Positions 1 to 5,085 of a stretch of DNA of 5,085 nt are shown here, piece by piece. Positions within the stretch are counted from its first letter, which is position 1. Each line of letters opens with the position of its first letter. The notes under the pieces are model-generated. The model saw nothing but the letters and a program-made list of their open reading frames with translations. It was not told where the DNA came from and did not search any database. Both the position numbers and the translations under genes were made by a program. The DNA is from an uncultured Chloroflexota bacterium (GTDB lineage: Bacteria > Chloroflexota > Anaerolineae > Aggregatilineales > Phototrophicaceae), in NCBI GenBank assembly GCA_937942935.1, contig CALDGT010000969.1, positions 1 through 5,085 of the forward strand, written 5' to 3'.

Positions 1-385
1 GATATTTCATCTGATGTTGCTCGTTAAACCATAATGCAAGGGCTTCTAGGCGTGGGGTGAGCCAATCATGATAATCATATCCCCACGCATAACTGGCAAT
101 GCGTCCGCGTGAAGGGTCATGGAGTATTTTTTGTGAAATTAATACCCGATAATCTACACCAACCAGAATGAGCGACCTTACCCCTTTTAGAATATTATTG
201 AGGTCTTGTCTGCGGATTTGCCTATCGGGACGTGCCATATAACCCATTGAGCCGTGCATTTCTGCTTCGACCCAATCGAAATAAGCCTGTATGGTATTAG
301 CAGGTTCTGCGGATACAAATCCCACAATATTGAATCCCAATTCGAGTGCTTTTTGTCGGATTGCTTCTTCTGGTGCTATATTCAT
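1..385 (-). CDS. queG: Epoxyqueuosine reductase QueG, N-terminal part (cut by window edge)
   Basis: QueG is a cytosolic cobalamin- and Fe-S-dependent enzyme that reduces epoxyqueuosine to queuosine in tRNA, the last step of queuosine synthesis. The 128 residues visible translate from an ATG at 385 and run off the left edge without a stop. They match the N-terminal domain (DUF1730 type): a helix opening with MNIAPEEAIRQKALELGF, then MGYMARPDRQIRR near residues 47-59, then GRIASYAWGYDYHDW at 95-109. Asp104 in the YDYH motif sits where the family has its catalytic aspartate. The Cys clusters for the two 4Fe-4S centres lie in the missing C-terminal part, so intactness cannot be judged. The start is supported by an AGGGG Shine-Dalgarno (395-391) five bases upstream and by an extended -10 further up. 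The gene is divergent from the SCO gene, with a 57-nt gap. The family call is firm from motifs; the rest of the gene is unseen. Confidence 0.88.
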   Translation of the reverse strand, partial: MNIAPEEAIRQKALELGFNIVGFVSAEPANTIQAYFDWVEAEMHGSMGYMARPDRQIRRQDLNNILKGVRSLILVGVDYRVLISQKILHDPSRGRIASYAWGYDYHDWLTPRLEALALWFNEQHQMKY

Positions 386-398
386 AACAACCCCTGTT

Positions 399-407
399 TG
401 TTATAAT
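399..407 (+). promoter_or_regulatory. Extended -10 promoter for the SCO-kinase operon
   Basis: TGTTATAAT at 399-407 is a perfect extended -10 element. The predicted start is near 414, giving a 29-nt leader. The -35 region (379-384, TATTCA) is weak. The same nine bases recur upstream of murF-alr. This element faces away from the queG promoter, and the two predicted start sites (414 and 413) are adjacent, so polymerase footprints would overlap. Confidence 0.6.
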
Positions 408-419
408 ATTCACATGATA

Positions 420-428
420 ATTATATCA
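420..428 (-). promoter_or_regulatory. Extended -10 promoter for queG
   Basis: Read on the minus strand, 428 to 420 is TGATATAAT, a perfect TGn-TATAAT extended -10. Transcription would start near 413, giving a leader of about 28 nt that contains the AGGGG ribosome-binding site at 395-391. I see no good -35 hexamer at 17 bp spacing (AGTCAT), which is tolerable for an extended -10 promoter. The start site is inferred from spacing only. Confidence 0.6.
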
Positions 429-431
429 CAA

Positions 432-438
432 AAGGCGG
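432..438 (+). promoter_or_regulatory. Ribosome binding site of the SCO gene
   Basis: AAGGCGG, one mismatch from the AAGGAGG consensus, ends four bases before the ATG at 443. The spacing is slightly tight but supports this start codon over any internal one. The TM anchor beginning near residue 9 also requires it. Confidence 0.55.
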
Positions 439-442
439 ATAA

Positions 443-1120
443 ATGACTGAAAAAAAGACAAGTAGTAATCTAATAATATTGGCAGTTCTATTGCCATTAT
501 TTTTAGCTGTTGCAGGTGTGGTTATTCTGACAATATTTAGCAACAACGCCCAAAATCAGGATACAATTGCCCCGACCGATTCGACTCCAACGATGAACAT
601 GAATAGCGAAGGAATTAGCGAATATAATCCCCCTCAAACCGTACAAGATTTTACAATGCCAGCGAGTACAGGCGCTGATGTGAGTTTGAGCGATTTTCGG
701 GGGAAATTGGTCTTAATGGCGTTTGGTTATACCCGTTGTCCAGATGTTTGCCCTGTGAATATGCTCGATTTCCGCCAAGTGAAACGGTTTTTGGGAGATA
801 ACGCCGATGAAGTAGTCTTTCTGTTTGTCAGTGTAGATGGAGAACGCGACAATCCCGATTTGTTGCGCGATTACCTTGCTCGATATGATGCTGACTTTAT
901 TGGTTTGAGTGGCACAGATGATATTATTGAACCGATTGCAAGTGATTATGGTTTATTTTATGCCCGTGTCGAAAATCCATCTGCGCCAAATGATTATTTA
1001 GTAGACCACACTGCCTCGCGCTTTTTGATTGACAAAGAAGGGAATTTAATACGTTTATATTCATTCACAACAACCCCCCGTGCGATGGCACGCGATATTA
1101 TCGGGATTTTGAGCAACTAA
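443..1120 (+). CDS. sco: SCO1/SenC family copper chaperone, membrane-anchored thioredoxin-like protein
   Basis: SCO proteins bind copper and help assemble the CuA site of cytochrome c oxidase, or act as thiol-disulfide reductases for it, on the outer face of the cytoplasmic membrane. The 225-aa protein starts with a short basic N-terminus (MTEKK). A single hydrophobic segment at about 9-32 has no lipobox Cys, so it is probably an uncleaved anchor. A polar linker at 33-62 follows, then a thioredoxin-fold domain. Copper-ligand residues are present: Cys99 and Cys103 in YTRCPDVCPVN, and His189 in VDHTASRF. The SVDGERD strand (130-136) and the IGLSGT segment (153-158) are family hallmarks. The length is normal for bacterial SCO proteins. 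Thirteen nt separate it from the kinase gene downstream, so they are probably co-transcribed from the extended -10 at 399-407. No cytochrome oxidase genes are visible in the window, so the oxidase link rests on the family alone. The linker has a small Met-containing patch (MNMN, 51-54). Confidence 0.92.
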   Translation: MTEKKTSSNLIILAVLLPLFLAVAGVVILTIFSNNAQNQDTIAPTDSTPTMNMNSEGISEYNPPQTVQDFTMPASTGADVSLSDFRGKLVLMAFGYTRCPDVCPVNMLDFRQVKRFLGDNADEVVFLFVSVDGERDNPDLLRDYLARYDADFIGLSGTDDIIEPIASDYGLFYARVENPSAPNDYLVDHTASRFLIDKEGNLIRLYSFTTTPRAMARDIIGILSN

Positions 1121-1121
1121 T

Positions 1122-1127
1122 AGAAGG
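1122..1127 (+). promoter_or_regulatory. Ribosome binding site of the phosphotransferase gene
   Basis: AGAAGG lies 6 nt before TTG at 1134 and 9 nt before GTG at 1137. Both codons are in frame, so either could initiate, and GTG is generally the stronger initiator. The next ATG (1161) would remove the start of the nucleotide-binding loop (LADGNMAEIFEW), so it is unlikely to be the start. Confidence 0.5.
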
Positions 1128-1133
1128 TATTGT

Positions 1134-1898
1134 TTGGTGAAAAAATTAGCCGATGGCAATATGGCAGAAATTTTTGAATGGAACACAACACAGGTTTGCA
1201 AATTGTGGCGGTCTCATTATTCGCCAGATAGTGTAGATGTTGAGGCGAAAATTTGCCGTTTGTTATCAGCGACAACATTGCCAATCCCTAAAATGTATGA
1301 AATCGTCGAATATCAAGGACGGCGTGGCATTATTTATGAACGGGTGAATGGTGTCACGCTGTTTGAGTGGATATTCATGGATATAAGCCGATTTGAGGAT
1401 GGAGCGCGTTGGCTTGGGCGCTTACATGCCATGCTCCACAAGCAACCATCACTTGCAGACTTGCCAAATCAATGGGAACGCTTGCATTGGCAACTGGCAC
1501 ATGCGACACAATTAAGCGATTCTGAGCGCAATCAGTTGCGACAACAATTAGATGCTTTGCCCAATGATAACCGTATTTGTCATGGAGATTTTCATCCGAG
1601 CAATATTTTGATAGATGGTGATAGGGCGGTGATAATTGATTGGATAGATGCGACATCGGGTTCGGCGATGGCAGATATTGCCCGCACCCTACTTTTGATA
1701 GATTCTGCTAGTCACCCCTCAGAAATTTTGAATATTTTCAAATCTGCTTATTTAGAGGAATATGCAAAACAATGCCCGCTAGACGAGGGCTTGGTCAGAC
1801 GCTGGTATCTGATTATGGCAGGGGCGCGATTATCTGAAATGTTGCCTACAGAAGAATTGGAACGGTTGTTAAAAATTGTGCGGGATAATGGCTTATAA
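1134..1898 (+). CDS. Aminoglycoside phosphotransferase-fold (APH family) small-molecule kinase, substrate unknown
   Basis: This is a 254-aa cytosolic protein of the APH/choline-kinase fold, which transfers ATP phosphate to a small molecule. The N-lobe has a glycine-loop-like LADGNMAEIFEW (5-16), Lys23 in VCKLWR as the likely ATP lysine, Glu37 as the likely helix-C partner, and a hinge around YERVNG (68-73). The C-lobe has the catalytic loop CHGDFHPSN, with catalytic Asp152 and metal ligand Asn157, and the DFG-equivalent IIDW with Asp169. WIDATSGSAMADIARTLL follows, typical of compact phosphotransferases in this family. All residues needed for catalysis are present. The length is at the short end of the family, and nothing visible points to real aminoglycoside resistance. 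The start is non-ATG (TTG 1134 or GTG 1137). The gene lies 13 nt after the SCO gene and converges on murF-alr, with 18 nt between the stop codons. The substrate cannot be told from the sequence. A sugar or wall-precursor kinase role is only speculation from the neighbour. Confidence 0.85.
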   Translation: MVKKLADGNMAEIFEWNTTQVCKLWRSHYSPDSVDVEAKICRLLSATTLPIPKMYEIVEYQGRRGIIYERVNGVTLFEWIFMDISRFEDGARWLGRLHAMLHKQPSLADLPNQWERLHWQLAHATQLSDSERNQLRQQLDALPNDNRICHGDFHPSNILIDGDRAVIIDWIDATSGSAMADIARTLLLIDSASHPSEILNIFKSAYLEEYAKQCPLDEGLVRRWYLIMAGARLSEMLPTEELERLLKIVRDNGL

Positions 1899-1911
1899 AT
1901 TATCCCGCACA
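1877..1911 (-). terminator. Rho-independent terminator of murF-alr at the convergent junction
   Basis: There is a perfect 13-bp inverted repeat, arms 1877-1889 and 1899-1911 (core GTGCGGGATAAT / ATTATCCCGCAC), with a 9-nt loop. Read on the minus strand the stem is followed by A then TTTTT (1875-1871), a usable U-tract, six bases beyond the murF-alr stop. On the plus strand the stem is followed by GGGGG and no T-run, so termination of the SCO-kinase transcript should be weaker. The left arm lies inside the kinase coding sequence, and its TAA (1896-1898) falls in the loop. Confidence 0.8.
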
Positions 1912-1916
1912 GGGGG

Positions 1917-4451
1917 TTAACGTCTGGGGACTCTGGGTAAGACGCTACAAACCACCTCATAATTAATAGTCCCTAATTGTGAGGCAATTTCTTCGGCGGT
2001 GATGTGGTCGTTGCCTTGCTTGCCCAACAATACCACTTCATCACCTACAGATACATCTGGGATATGAGAAATGCTGATAACACTTTTTTCCATGCTCACA
2101 CGCCCAACCACTTTTGCGCGTTGACCATGTACCAAAACCTCGCGCCATGTGTTTGGCGCACGGCGGAAGCCATCGGCATAACCTACGGGGATAACCGCAA
2201 TGGTTTCGTGTGTTTTGGTGAGGTAGGTGTTTCCGTACCCAATCGGATGATTTGGTGGGAGTGTCTTTACTTGTGCGATGATGGTTTTCCACGACATGAC
2301 AGGATTAAAGTCGGGAGATAATTTGACGATGGGCGAGGGGTGGATGCCATACATCGCCGCGCCTGTGCGTACCAAATTAAAATGCCCATCGGGGTGCGCC
2401 AATGTGCCTGCACTATTGCCCGAATGGATATATCTGAATTTATAACCGAGTGCTTGAACCTCACGCAATAAATTCTTAAAAATGCTCAATTGATGGTTGG
2501 TATGGTCAGATTTTTCATCTGCCACTGAGAAATGGGTGTAAATGCCTTCAACCTCAATATTTTTGAGGTTGAGCAAATTTCGGAATAAAGTGAGCGCATC
2601 ATCGGGCAAAACACCGAGCCGACCAATGCCTGTATCAATTTTCACATGCACACGGATTTTACCATTATTTTCACGAGCAATGCGGTCATAAGTACGGGCG
2701 ACACTCAAATCGAATAATGCGAGTGTGATGTTGTTGGTAATGGCTTCATGCACGAGGTGGAAAGGGGTGTAATTGAGCGCGATGATTGGCGCACTAATCC
2801 CCGCATCACGCAAGATGAGGGCTTCTTCTAGTGATGATACCGCCAAATATCCCGCGCCATTGGCGAGGGCGGTCTCTGCGACACTAATCGCACCGTGTCC
2901 ATACGCATCCGATTTGACGACTGCCATGAGCGTTGTATCTGATGCAAGTTTGTTTTTGATGGCGCGAATATTGCCTGCTAAAGCATCATAATTAATTTCA
3001 ACCCAACTGAGACGGGTGGGATTATGGAAGGCGAATGTGGGCAAAATCCGATTTTGGCGCACCAATTTGCGATGATCATCTGGATTTTTGAGCAGGGCAG
3101 ATGTGACCAATTCCATGCGTGACCCAATATCCCCTTTGATGAGGATAATATCATTTTCATTGAGATGATATGTATTCAAAATATTCACGACATCATTGGT
3201 TGCGTGTGTAACCGTGACCTGTTGGGCATCCATGTTGTTATCTATTGCCGCCCGTGCCGCTAATGCGGCATTTTGTCCACGCACAATGATGGTATCTGCT
3301 ACTTGTGAGGCGCGTTGTCCTACGAGCCGATGCCCTGTGCGAATGTTTGAGCCGAGCCTACCCATATCTCCAAAGACAAAGAAATGTCGCTTGTCTTTAG
3401 ATTTGATGGCAGAAAGCCAATCGAGCGCCGCCAATGATGAAAAGGGGTTGGCATTATAGGTGTCATCAATCAATAATGCGCCATTTTTACCTTGTAATGG
3501 ATTCATTCGACCGGGTAATGGTGCTATTTTGCTCAGGGCATTGAGCGATTCTGCAATAGGAATCTCATAATGAGCGCCAACTATGATGGCTGTGAGCGCC
3601 CCGTACAAGGATAGTTTGCCTAATAATGGGATAGATTGATTGATGAAACGGGCATCCCCATAGCGCAATTCAAAGCGGGTTTCATCGCGCCTATATTGGA
3701 CATTATATGCCATTAAATCGGCGCCAAAACCAGAAATACCGATTGTTCTGGTGGTTGCACGGGAATTGCCTGCCATACCCCGCACTGGGTCATCATCATA
3801 ATTGAGGATGGCTAACCCATTGGGAGATAAATAATTCACCAACAGGCGCATTTCATCTGCCAAATGTTGTAGGCTTTCAAATTCAGTAGAGGCGAATGTT
3901 CCAATGTGAGTGACAACACCGATTTCTGGTTGTACGGCTTGAATCATTGCCGCCATTTCGCCGACTTGCTCTGCTCCTAGTTTGAGGATGGCAAACTTAT
4001 GGTCTTCTGTCAGATTGGCTAATGCCAGTGGGATATTGAGGCGCTTTCCCGATAAATGTGGATTATGCAACACGGTGTGGCGTAAACTGAGGACATGACT
4101 GATGGCTTCGATGGTAAATGATTTTCCTGCGACACCTGTCACACCAATGACTTTTGTGCCAAATTTTCCCAAAATGTCGTGTGACCATGAGAGCAAGGCT
4201 TGTTCTACATCTTTCACGAGTAAAACTGTCACCCCAGTCGTATCACATTCGGGTGGACGGGTACAAATGACCCCAGACACCCCATTTTGGATGGCTTGTG
4301 CGATATATTCTTGTGAATTGCCGAGCGCCACAAATAATTGATTCACCGTTGCTGTTTCGTAATCGGTGGAAAAAGATTCAAATAATTGGGCGGTTGGCTC
4401 TCCAAAGAGCTGACCGTTTGACGCATTGAGGAGTTCGTATAAGTTAATCAT
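1917..4451 (-). CDS. murF-alr: MurF-like Mur ligase fused to alanine racemase (bifunctional MurF-Alr)
   Basis: This is an 844-aa cytosolic fusion for peptidoglycan precursor synthesis. Residues 1 to about 455 (roughly 4451-3085) are a Mur ligase of MurF type, which joins D-Ala-D-Ala to UDP-MurNAc-tripeptide. Residues from about 479 to 844 (3017-1917) are a full-length PLP-dependent alanine racemase. In the MurF half: P-loop GVTGVAGKS (103-111), LPGRMNPLQG (312-321), DDTYNANP (329-336), FGDMGRLG (360-367) and IKGDIGSRME (438-447). In the Alr half: PLP lysine Lys513 in VVKSDAYGHG, Lys604 and Arg611 in HVKIDTGIGRLG, HSGNSAGTL (676-684), Arg695 in LVRTGAAMYG, and the second catalytic base Tyr758 in VGYADG. 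Oddities: the MurF central domain lacks the expected Glu, His and carbamylated Lys, and the N-terminal DSR motif is not recognisable. The Alr is intact apart from GRVSMEK where GRVCMDQ is usual. The start ATG has no Shine-Dalgarno and lies just after a strong -10, so a leaderless mRNA is likely. The same domain order is known from Bacteroidota. Racemase activity is confident; ligase activity is uncertain. Confidence 0.93.
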   Translation of the reverse strand: MINLYELLNASNGQLFGEPTAQLFESFSTDYETATVNQLFVALGNSQEYIAQAIQNGVSGVICTRPPECDTTGVTVLLVKDVEQALLSWSHDILGKFGTKVIGVTGVAGKSFTIEAISHVLSLRHTVLHNPHLSGKRLNIPLALANLTEDHKFAILKLGAEQVGEMAAMIQAVQPEIGVVTHIGTFASTEFESLQHLADEMRLLVNYLSPNGLAILNYDDDPVRGMAGNSRATTRTIGISGFGADLMAYNVQYRRDETRFELRYGDARFINQSIPLLGKLSLYGALTAIIVGAHYEIPIAESLNALSKIAPLPGRMNPLQGKNGALLIDDTYNANPFSSLAALDWLSAIKSKDKRHFFVFGDMGRLGSNIRTGHRLVGQRASQVADTIIVRGQNAALAARAAIDNNMDAQQVTVTHATNDVVNILNTYHLNENDIILIKGDIGSRMELVTSALLKNPDDHRKLVRQNRILPTFAFHNPTRLSWVEINYDALAGNIRAIKNKLASDTTLMAVVKSDAYGHGAISVAETALANGAGYLAVSSLEEALILRDAGISAPIIALNYTPFHLVHEAITNNITLALFDLSVARTYDRIARENNGKIRVHVKIDTGIGRLGVLPDDALTLFRNLLNLKNIEVEGIYTHFSVADEKSDHTNHQLSIFKNLLREVQALGYKFRYIHSGNSAGTLAHPDGHFNLVRTGAAMYGIHPSPIVKLSPDFNPVMSWKTIIAQVKTLPPNHPIGYGNTYLTKTHETIAVIPVGYADGFRRAPNTWREVLVHGQRAKVVGRVSMEKSVISISHIPDVSVGDEVVLLGKQGNDHITAEEIASQLGTINYEVVCSVLPRVPRR

Positions 4452-4458
4452 GGTGTGG

Positions 4459-4487
4459 ATTATAACATTAAATTGCTAAAATGCGAA
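4459..4487 (-). promoter_or_regulatory. Promoter of murF-alr, predicted leaderless
   Basis: On the minus strand 4467 to 4459 is TGTTATAAT, a perfect extended -10. A 4-of-6 -35 (TTCGCA, 4487-4482) lies 17 bp upstream of the hexamer. Seven bases (CCACACC) separate the -10 from the ATG at 4451, so the expected transcription start is at or one base before the start codon. Those seven bases contain no Shine-Dalgarno, which fits leaderless initiation. Confidence 0.7.
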
Positions 4488-4513
4488 CAAGGGACTGTGC
4501 GTGTCCCTTGTTC
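4485..4513 (-). terminator. Terminator hairpin downstream of glutamate dehydrogenase gene
   Basis: There is a perfect 11-bp inverted repeat, GAACAAGGGAC (4485-4495) and GTCCCTTGTTC (4503-4513), with a 7-nt loop. It starts 70 nt beyond the gdh stop codon. On the minus strand the stem is followed by GCATTTTAGC, so the T-run is short and displaced by three bases, and termination may be moderate. Its outer end overlaps the -35 hexamer of the murF-alr promoter. No plus-strand gene feeds into it. The A/T-rich stretch 4514-4550 between it and gdh shows nothing else convincing. Confidence 0.65.
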
Positions 4514-4583
4514 AAAAATAATTTTATTCTATTAAATTTTTTCAGTGTCGCAACATGGAGGAGATGAAAAATGGGTTATTGTA

Positions 4584-5085
4584 TCACGGATAGAAGCCGC
4601 GTGTTTGGAGTGCAGTCGCTACACGCTTGATGGCGGCGACTTGGGCGGCAGTCCGCATATTGATGTCATATTCTTCTGCTGTGCGGGCAGTGAAATCGTA
4701 GGCTTTAATCATCAAACGACGCAATTGGCGCGAAATTTCTTCTTGGTCCCAGAAGAAGGCTTGAAGGTCTTGTACCCATTCAAAATAAGATACAGTTACA
4801 CCGCCAGCATTTGCCAAAATGTCGGGGATAACCACAATGCCTTTATCATGGAAAATATCATCGGCGGCGGGGGTGGTTGGACCATTTGCGCCTTCGACAA
4901 TGAATTTTGCTTTGACTTTATCGGCATTGAGGCGGGTGAGTTGGCTTTCCATCGCGGCGGGGATGAGGACATCGCAGGGCAGGATGAGAAGTTCTTCGTT
5001 GGTCACATTTTCGGCGCGGGCATAATCTTTTAATGAGCCTGTTTCGGTATAATAGGCGCGAACTGCTTGAATATCTAACCCGTTT
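4584..5085 (-). CDS. gdhA: Glutamate dehydrogenase (Glu/Leu/Phe/Val family), C-terminal part (cut by window edge)
   Basis: The enzyme interconverts glutamate with 2-oxoglutarate and ammonia using NAD(P), linking nitrogen and carbon metabolism in the cytosol. The 166 residues visible are open through the right edge; from NGLDIQAV at the edge they continue past an internal GTG at 5006. They cover the end of the NAD(P)-binding domain and the C-terminal helices, out of roughly 415 in the family. Diagnostic segments are CDVLIPAA, VEGANGPTTPAADDI, VIPDILANAGGVTVSYFEWVQ (shown here in part) and the tail RTAAQVAAIKRVATAL. The protein ends in GFYP with a TGA stop at 4586-4584. The catalytic Lys and the Rossmann glycine motif lie outside the window, so substrate and cofactor preference cannot be read. 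A leucine or phenylalanine dehydrogenase is less likely because the EGANGPTTP and YFEWVQ segments are typical of glutamate dehydrogenases. It is followed by its own hairpin terminator and then by murF-alr on the same strand, so the two are probably separate units. Confidence 0.93.
   Translation of the reverse strand, partial: NGLDIQAVRAYYTETGSLKDYARAENVTNEELLILPCDVLIPAAMESQLTRLNADKVKAKFIVEGANGPTTPAADDIFHDKGIVVIPDILANAGGVTVSYFEWVQDLQAFFWDQEEISRQLRRLMIKAYDFTARTAEEYDINMRTAAQVAAIKRVATALQTRGFYP

Noticed and set aside
1375..1656. A 93-codon minus-strand frame opposite the kinase gene
   Set aside because: It is antisense to the conserved catalytic core of the APH-fold kinase and has no family resemblance of its own.
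1748..1960. A 70-codon minus-strand frame across the convergent junction
   Set aside because: It overlaps the end of murF-alr in another frame and the kinase antisense; the terminator hairpin lies within it.
2004..2321. A 105-codon plus-strand frame opposite the Alr domain, with smaller frames around it on both strands
   Set aside because: They overlap conserved racemase codons in other frames, have no ribosome-binding context and no recognisable domains.
4556..4630. A strong Shine-Dalgarno-like GGAGGAG on the plus strand followed by ATGs at 4564 and 4571
   Set aside because: The frames encode only 9 and 19 residues, one runs antisense into the gdh 3' end, and no good promoter precedes them. 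It is probably chance, though a small transcript cannot be excluded.
4545..5033. A 162-codon plus-strand open frame opposite glutamate dehydrogenase
   Set aside because: It lies entirely antisense to clearly conserved GDH sequence and has no recognisable protein family features, so it is a shadow of gdh codon use.
1..5085. CRISPR arrays, insertion sequences, tRNA or rRNA genes, riboswitches
   Set aside because: I saw no regularly spaced repeats, transposase frames or terminal inverted repeats, tRNA cloverleaf, or long structured leader. All intergenic gaps are under 135 bp and are explained by promoters and terminators.

Overview
The window is a compact stretch of ordinary bacterial housekeeping DNA with mid-40s GC by eye. 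It holds five protein genes, and the two at the edges are cut by the window. There is no tRNA, rRNA, CRISPR array, insertion sequence or phage-like gene. The lineage cannot be fixed from this sequence. A SCO-type copper chaperone implies an aerobic or facultative respirer. Extended -10 promoters (TGnTATAAT) and Shine-Dalgarno sites argue against Bacteroidota, although the MurF-Alr fusion found here is best known from that phylum. A Chloroflexota-like (Anaerolineae-type) organism is a tentative guess.

Layout, left to right: (1) the N-terminal part of queG, epoxyqueuosine reductase, on the minus strand (1-385). (2) A 57-bp divergent promoter region with two back-to-back extended -10 elements. 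(3) A plus-strand pair: a membrane-anchored SCO/SenC protein (443-1120) and, 13 nt downstream, a small APH-fold phosphotransferase (1134-1898). (4) A 13-bp hairpin terminator at the convergent junction. (5) A large minus-strand gene (1917-4451) encoding a MurF-like ligase fused to alanine racemase. (6) A 132-bp intergenic region carrying the terminator of the next gene and the murF-alr promoter. (7) The C-terminal part of glutamate dehydrogenase on the minus strand (4584 to the window edge).

The fusion would link D-alanine supply (Alr) with addition of D-Ala-D-Ala to the UDP-MurNAc peptide (MurF). The Alr half keeps its catalytic residues. The MurF half keeps the P-loop and the D-Ala-D-Ala-site motif, but it appears to have lost the metal-binding Glu, the His and the carbamylated Lys expected in its central domain. 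Its catalytic status is therefore doubtful. The gene also has no Shine-Dalgarno, and its extended -10 ends 7 nt before the ATG, which predicts a leaderless mRNA. These are the most interesting points. I see no evidence of a new multi-gene system.
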